NCBI GenBank assembly: GCA_002315255.1
Contig: DCGM01000033.1
Location: 27,989-35,525 of the forward strand
DNA: 7,537 nt
Origin: Lachnospiraceae bacterium UBA1778
GTDB lineage: Bacteria; Bacillota; Clostridia; Lachnospirales; Lachnospiraceae
Reading direction: 5' to 3'
Shown here: positions 6,301 to 7,537 of the stretch, piece by piece
How positions within the stretch are numbered: position 1 is the first letter of the stretch
Layout of the letters: each line of letters begins with the position of its first letter
Translations under genes and position numbers: made by a program
Notes under the pieces: model-generated
The model's database searches: none
What the model was told of the DNA's origin: nothing
What the model saw: only the letters and a program-made list of their open reading frames with translations

Positions 6301-7537
6301 AGCTTTCCTACTGGTCGTTCGTCCGCCTGCTCCGGTCGTCGCATTGCTATCGCTCCAATATCTACTACGAGGGCGGCGGATTTTTCGACGGCATCACAGC
6401 GGATGACCGGAAGACGATGGTGAGTGATAACGAGGATATGGAGTACCGGAATTATGTGATGTATAACGAGTATAATCAGGGTACTTATATGCTTCTCGGC
6501 ACGCCGATATTGGCTACCGCATTATATGTAAGGGGCTATGTTCCAGGCGGCGCAGAGCCGTTAAAGGTAGGCGATTTAGTCGCGAGAACAACGCCAGGCT
6601 ATGATTCTACGGCCGAAACGCCGGTGCGGAACTTTATTGAGCCTTATTCCTCAAGCGGTCCGAATCTCGCTTATCAGGGAGCCGCGTCGAATTATACGGT
6701 TTCCGGCACACGTGTCCTTCGTTATATGCGCGGTTTAGGGACGGACCAGAAGGTCGTTAAAGAGAATTTACCCTTTAGCTTTACGCTGGAATCGTCCAGA
6801 GGATACGGAAGCCTTTATCTTTTCATCAAAAGGGCGGATGCGTATGCGAACCGTGCGACCTATATAAAGTCGGTAACCGTTTCCTATTCCGGCGACAAGC
6901 GCTCCTCCGGGACGAATGGAGATTACGGCGCGATGTATAAGAGTTCTGACGGAAAAACGGACCTCTATGATACGCCTTATGATTCGATGTATTATAAGTT
7001 CATCTCCTTAGGACCCGGTCAGCTGGTAAGAATCAATCTCGCCTCCGGAACAGGCGGTTCTAACCGCACCTCCACCTCATTGAGAGCTAACACCCAGTAC
7101 GGAACAGACGGATGGGCGGAAGCTATCACCTGGAATCAGTCGATGGGAGAGACGGACAATGAGGAGACCTCGGCGTGGGAGGTTCACAATAATGAAAAGA
7201 AGTTTATAGATTGGGAGATCATCAGCGTAACCGTGAATAATGCGAGACCGAGGTTGAGCGGAAATTATTCGACGGAGGTCGCGTATCTCTGGATCACTTA
7301 TACCGATGTGGTCAACCAGGCGGTATCGGACCTCTTAATCTATGAAACAACGGATCCTTCGACCGCAAAGAATGAAAAGACTTTCCAGTACGGCGAAACC
7401 TCTGTGACCGCGGTACTTGGCGGGAATGAGGGATGGAAAGAGGACCCGGGCAGCAACAAACGGTATTATCTCTATCAGGTCTATAATAACGGCCATGAGA
7501 TTACCGACCTCACCTTAAGCCAGGATGCGTTTATCTA
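3342..7537 (+). CDS. Giant exported multi-repeat membrane protein, paralog 3 (3' end outside the window, at least 1398 residues)
   Basis: I read this frame codon by codon from ATG 3342 to the window edge and found no stop, so the gene continues beyond 7537. Function unknown. A signal peptide (about 1-33, probable cleavage after SSAA; the GPIC sequence is not a good lipobox) leads to an N-terminal domain at 40-94 (AYISEISIG, FIGYKITF, AITDVRAMHM) homologous to that of gene 2. Helical sequence follows to about 460 and ends in the family block ISVWMGVNYELF...MTSEAIK (435-460). Next come a 75-residue Gly/Ala-rich hydrophobic cluster (489-564, probably three or more helices), a charged linker (565-580, Glu/Lys) and IPAVLMDARY (584-593), matching IPRVLVDIKM of genes 1 and 2. 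From about 626 the protein is beta-rich, with diverged copies of two motif types: 'LY...AGxPLxxxxL' and 'YxYxxYxTT...AITDI'. The start overlaps the gene 2 stop (ATGA) and has an AAGGA site six bases upstream. It is at least twice the length of gene 2. Confidence 0.93.
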   Translation, partial: MKTNIRSMIRKITCVFLAVLMVSGPICLHSSAAEVVQNAYISEISIGSWEDLEKAGYMVSSAKFGDLLGSGNFIGYKITFDKSKAITDVRAMHMYGGFEKFDLDTLMNENANNSERTINGILTALKEFRANFAAKSKPAMLAYTTLNFLVVPGMNGGEDTLLGDYLLSNDRTRDDIRDLLIISDIVVSTYITEQLALAVSDDLSANVEEGADEMCPVALSWLDRLVENGPLEDNVTDTEELAELIEKYDKTYYQDTFSIIQSIRTFASNVTGALSRHDSMEDALNALKDTEDKTDDTSLVEQVEGTEALNQDAVDANVLMVYEYLNARDEDGTVVYPYGYHEDGTERSFGEFLIEIGSMNEETEDYKARRLLYPLIAEQAGTTPMTEGQWAVLKVTDFITFLKSTIFTRGDYAKAEKEIAEKGAEMIAYNDGKAISVWMGVNYELFKADGVYMTSEAIKAAAANGQYGILTKTTVKDETKQRFLWNMMLNMGVVAAIAITSAVIIAKVGAFLGGVFTLATTLGGLTCSVLGGVVAICSAIVTISIVVAGIAILAGLVIFLIWLFGEEEEKEKEEEAKRIKMLDIPAVLMDARYDAEENIQVVEYRSVKAPGSAIAQNLNRSYDNTPWLVLYTATNEAAGEPLSATALDGSSIDPFAIQTMTSQAVDKYCNLSFFAENVSANLLEGTGSIYSAFGYFHRANDAASPTFSISNGKYIGNLMLSSGYTESEAVSNIRKHEGFQVVNQNLTPNSGLYTCIGYSTTNSVENALKDIRVAYGAANEETIKTASITFNGVQYANYGNVGLLGLYASPSSNCGSPILADNLIVTRTLGGAPDTYEAVNSFSGGPAFDFNCSGNFDPGPYAGDGNSLGISADAWNTHVYVYFHPESIETDGNVYIGGLAFFDSRYSPEGWTRLSDVNVAGNEQRVTYLYYSTTRNKKRAITDVKYYQAEPNARGVAYNLSYGTEGQYVAVDVYSQGPRLYDKETGELSYWSFVRLLRSSHCYRSNIYYEGGGFFDGITADDRKTMVSDNEDMEYRNYVMYNEYNQGTYMLLGTPILATALYVRGYVPGGAEPLKVGDLVARTTPGYDSTAETPVRNFIEPYSSSGPNLAYQGAASNYTVSGTRVLRYMRGLGTDQKVVKENLPFSFTLESSRGYGSLYLFIKRADAYANRATYIKSVTVSYSGDKRSSGTNGDYGAMYKSSDGKTDLYDTPYDSMYYKFISLGPGQLVRINLASGTGGSNRTSTSLRANTQYGTDGWAEAITWNQSMGETDNEETSAWEVHNNEKKFIDWEIISVTVNNARPRLSGNYSTEVAYLWITYTDVVNQAVSDLLIYETTDPSTAKNEKTFQYGETSVTAVLGGNEGWKEDPGSNKRYYLYQVYNNGHEITDLTLSQDAFI
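3459..3623 (+). other. N-terminal YIGYK/AITDV domain of gene 3
   Basis: Residues 40-94 (YISEISIG, AGYMV, FIGYKITF, AITDVRAMHM) align with residues 33-105 of gene 2, but lack about 17 residues of the loop between the GY turn and the YIGYK strand. The same placement after the signal peptide shows that the shared plan begins at the N-terminus. Confidence 0.5.
4626..4721 (+). other. Family signature block, diverged gene 3 copy
   Basis: Residues 429-460 carry SVWMGVNYELF and MTSEAIK, matching SVYSGVDRSLF and LTGEAVK of genes 1 and 2. This match is the strongest single sign that gene 3 belongs to the same family despite its size. The block is followed about 30 residues later by the hydrophobic cluster. 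Confidence 0.65.
4806..5081 (+). other. Long Gly/Ala-rich hydrophobic cluster and charged linker of gene 3
   Basis: Residues 489-564 are almost continuously hydrophobic and rich in Gly, Ala, Ile and Val, with a single lysine (507) near the first third. Three or more membrane helices are likely, against two at the same position in genes 1 and 2. The cluster ends in WLFG and passes directly into a Glu/Lys linker (565-580). IPAVLMD follows, the same boundary as IPRVLVD in the shorter paralogs. Confidence 0.75.
5217..5408 (+). repeat. LYxTxxxxAGxPL beta repeat 1 of gene 3
   Basis: Residues 626-689 (PWLVLYTATNEAAGEPLSATAL and the sequence after it) align with WLVLYFTKDEFAGTPLKAG of gene 2 (595-613). 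Further copies in gene 3 appear at about 800-830 (LLGLYASPSSNCGSPILADN) and 1056-1082 (ATALYVRGYVPGGAEPLKVG). These are diverged internal duplications of one beta-strand unit. Confidence 0.6.
5538..5666 (+). repeat. YIGYSTT...DIRV repeat in the gene 3 beta region, copy 2
   Basis: Residues 733-775 carry GFQVVNQNL, YTCIGYSTT and ALKDIRVAYG. This repeats the GY-turn, YxGYxTT, AxxDIxV order of the N-terminal domain at residues 40-94. An 'LY...CGSPILADNL' unit follows, so the two motif types seem to alternate. Confidence 0.6.
6066..6179 (+). repeat. YLYYSTT...AITDV repeat in the gene 3 beta region, copy 3
   Basis: Residues 909-946 carry EGWTRLSDVNVAG, YLYYSTTRNKKRAITDVKYY. The order and spacing of the GW turn, YxYYxTT and AITDV match the copies at 40-94 and 733-775 and the N-terminal domain of gene 2. 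Confidence 0.6.
6804..7517 (+). repeat. Weaker strand repeats of the AITDI type near the window end, copies 4-6
   Basis: Three further strand pairs recur: LYLFIKRAD...YIKSVTVSY (about 1158-1182), AYLWITYTDVVNQAVSDLLIY (1314-1334, split by a few variable residues) and YYLYQVYNNGHEITDLTL (1375-1392). Each keeps the aromatic-rich strand, a polar turn and a second strand of I/L-x-D/S-hydrophobic type. Similarity is weak and judged by eye. Confidence 0.35.

Noticed and set aside
5848..6423. Plus-strand ORFs at 5848-6093 and 6196-6423 (and 874-1077, 1340-1528)
   Set aside because: They are shadows in other frames of genes 1 to 3, with Arg/Ser-rich translations typical of out-of-frame reading.

Overview
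The whole window is coding sequence on the plus strand. It holds three consecutive genes that overlap by four bases each, with no intergenic space, and both outer genes run off the window edges. There are no RNA genes, CRISPR arrays, transposases, terminators or promoters that I can support. The promoter must lie upstream of base 1 and any terminator beyond 7537.

The organism looks like a mid-GC Gram-positive of the Lachnospiraceae/Clostridia type. The signs are short Sec signal peptides with a lysine-rich n-region, lysine-rich C-terminal membrane tails, mixed TTA/CTC leucine codon use, tight ATGA-coupled genes, and a domain style (YIGYKTT...AITDI) that I associate from memory with large secreted proteins of gut and rumen Clostridia. 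This placement is an inference, not a database result.

Layout: (1) bases 2-1222 are the C-terminal 406 residues of gene 1. (2) Bases 1219-3345 are a complete 708-residue paralog, gene 2. (3) Bases 3342-7537 are the first 1398 residues of a much larger paralog, gene 3, which is still open at the window end. Because it never meets a stop here, gene 3 is easily missed by a scan for closed ORFs, although it covers more than half of the window.

Where visible, the three proteins share one plan: signal peptide, a small N-terminal domain with a YIGYKxT..xAITDI motif (possibly beta-prism/MABP-like), about 350 residues of mostly helical sequence, a conserved SVYxGVDRxLF...LTxEAxK block, a hydrophobic membrane segment, then IPxVLxD leading into beta-rich repeats of the type 'LYxTxxxxAGxPLxAGDLLV'. 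Genes 1 and 2 end in a C-terminal transmembrane helix and a KKKK tail. Gene 3 instead continues for over 800 residues of diverged copies of these beta motifs.

Genes 1 and 2 are nearly identical in two long blocks but almost unrelated in the membrane hairpin between them, which suggests mosaic evolution or gene conversion around a variable membrane segment. The coupling suggests co-production of a multi-subunit envelope or secreted complex. A multi-component pore-forming or surface-attached system is one possibility, but the sequence does not prove any function.
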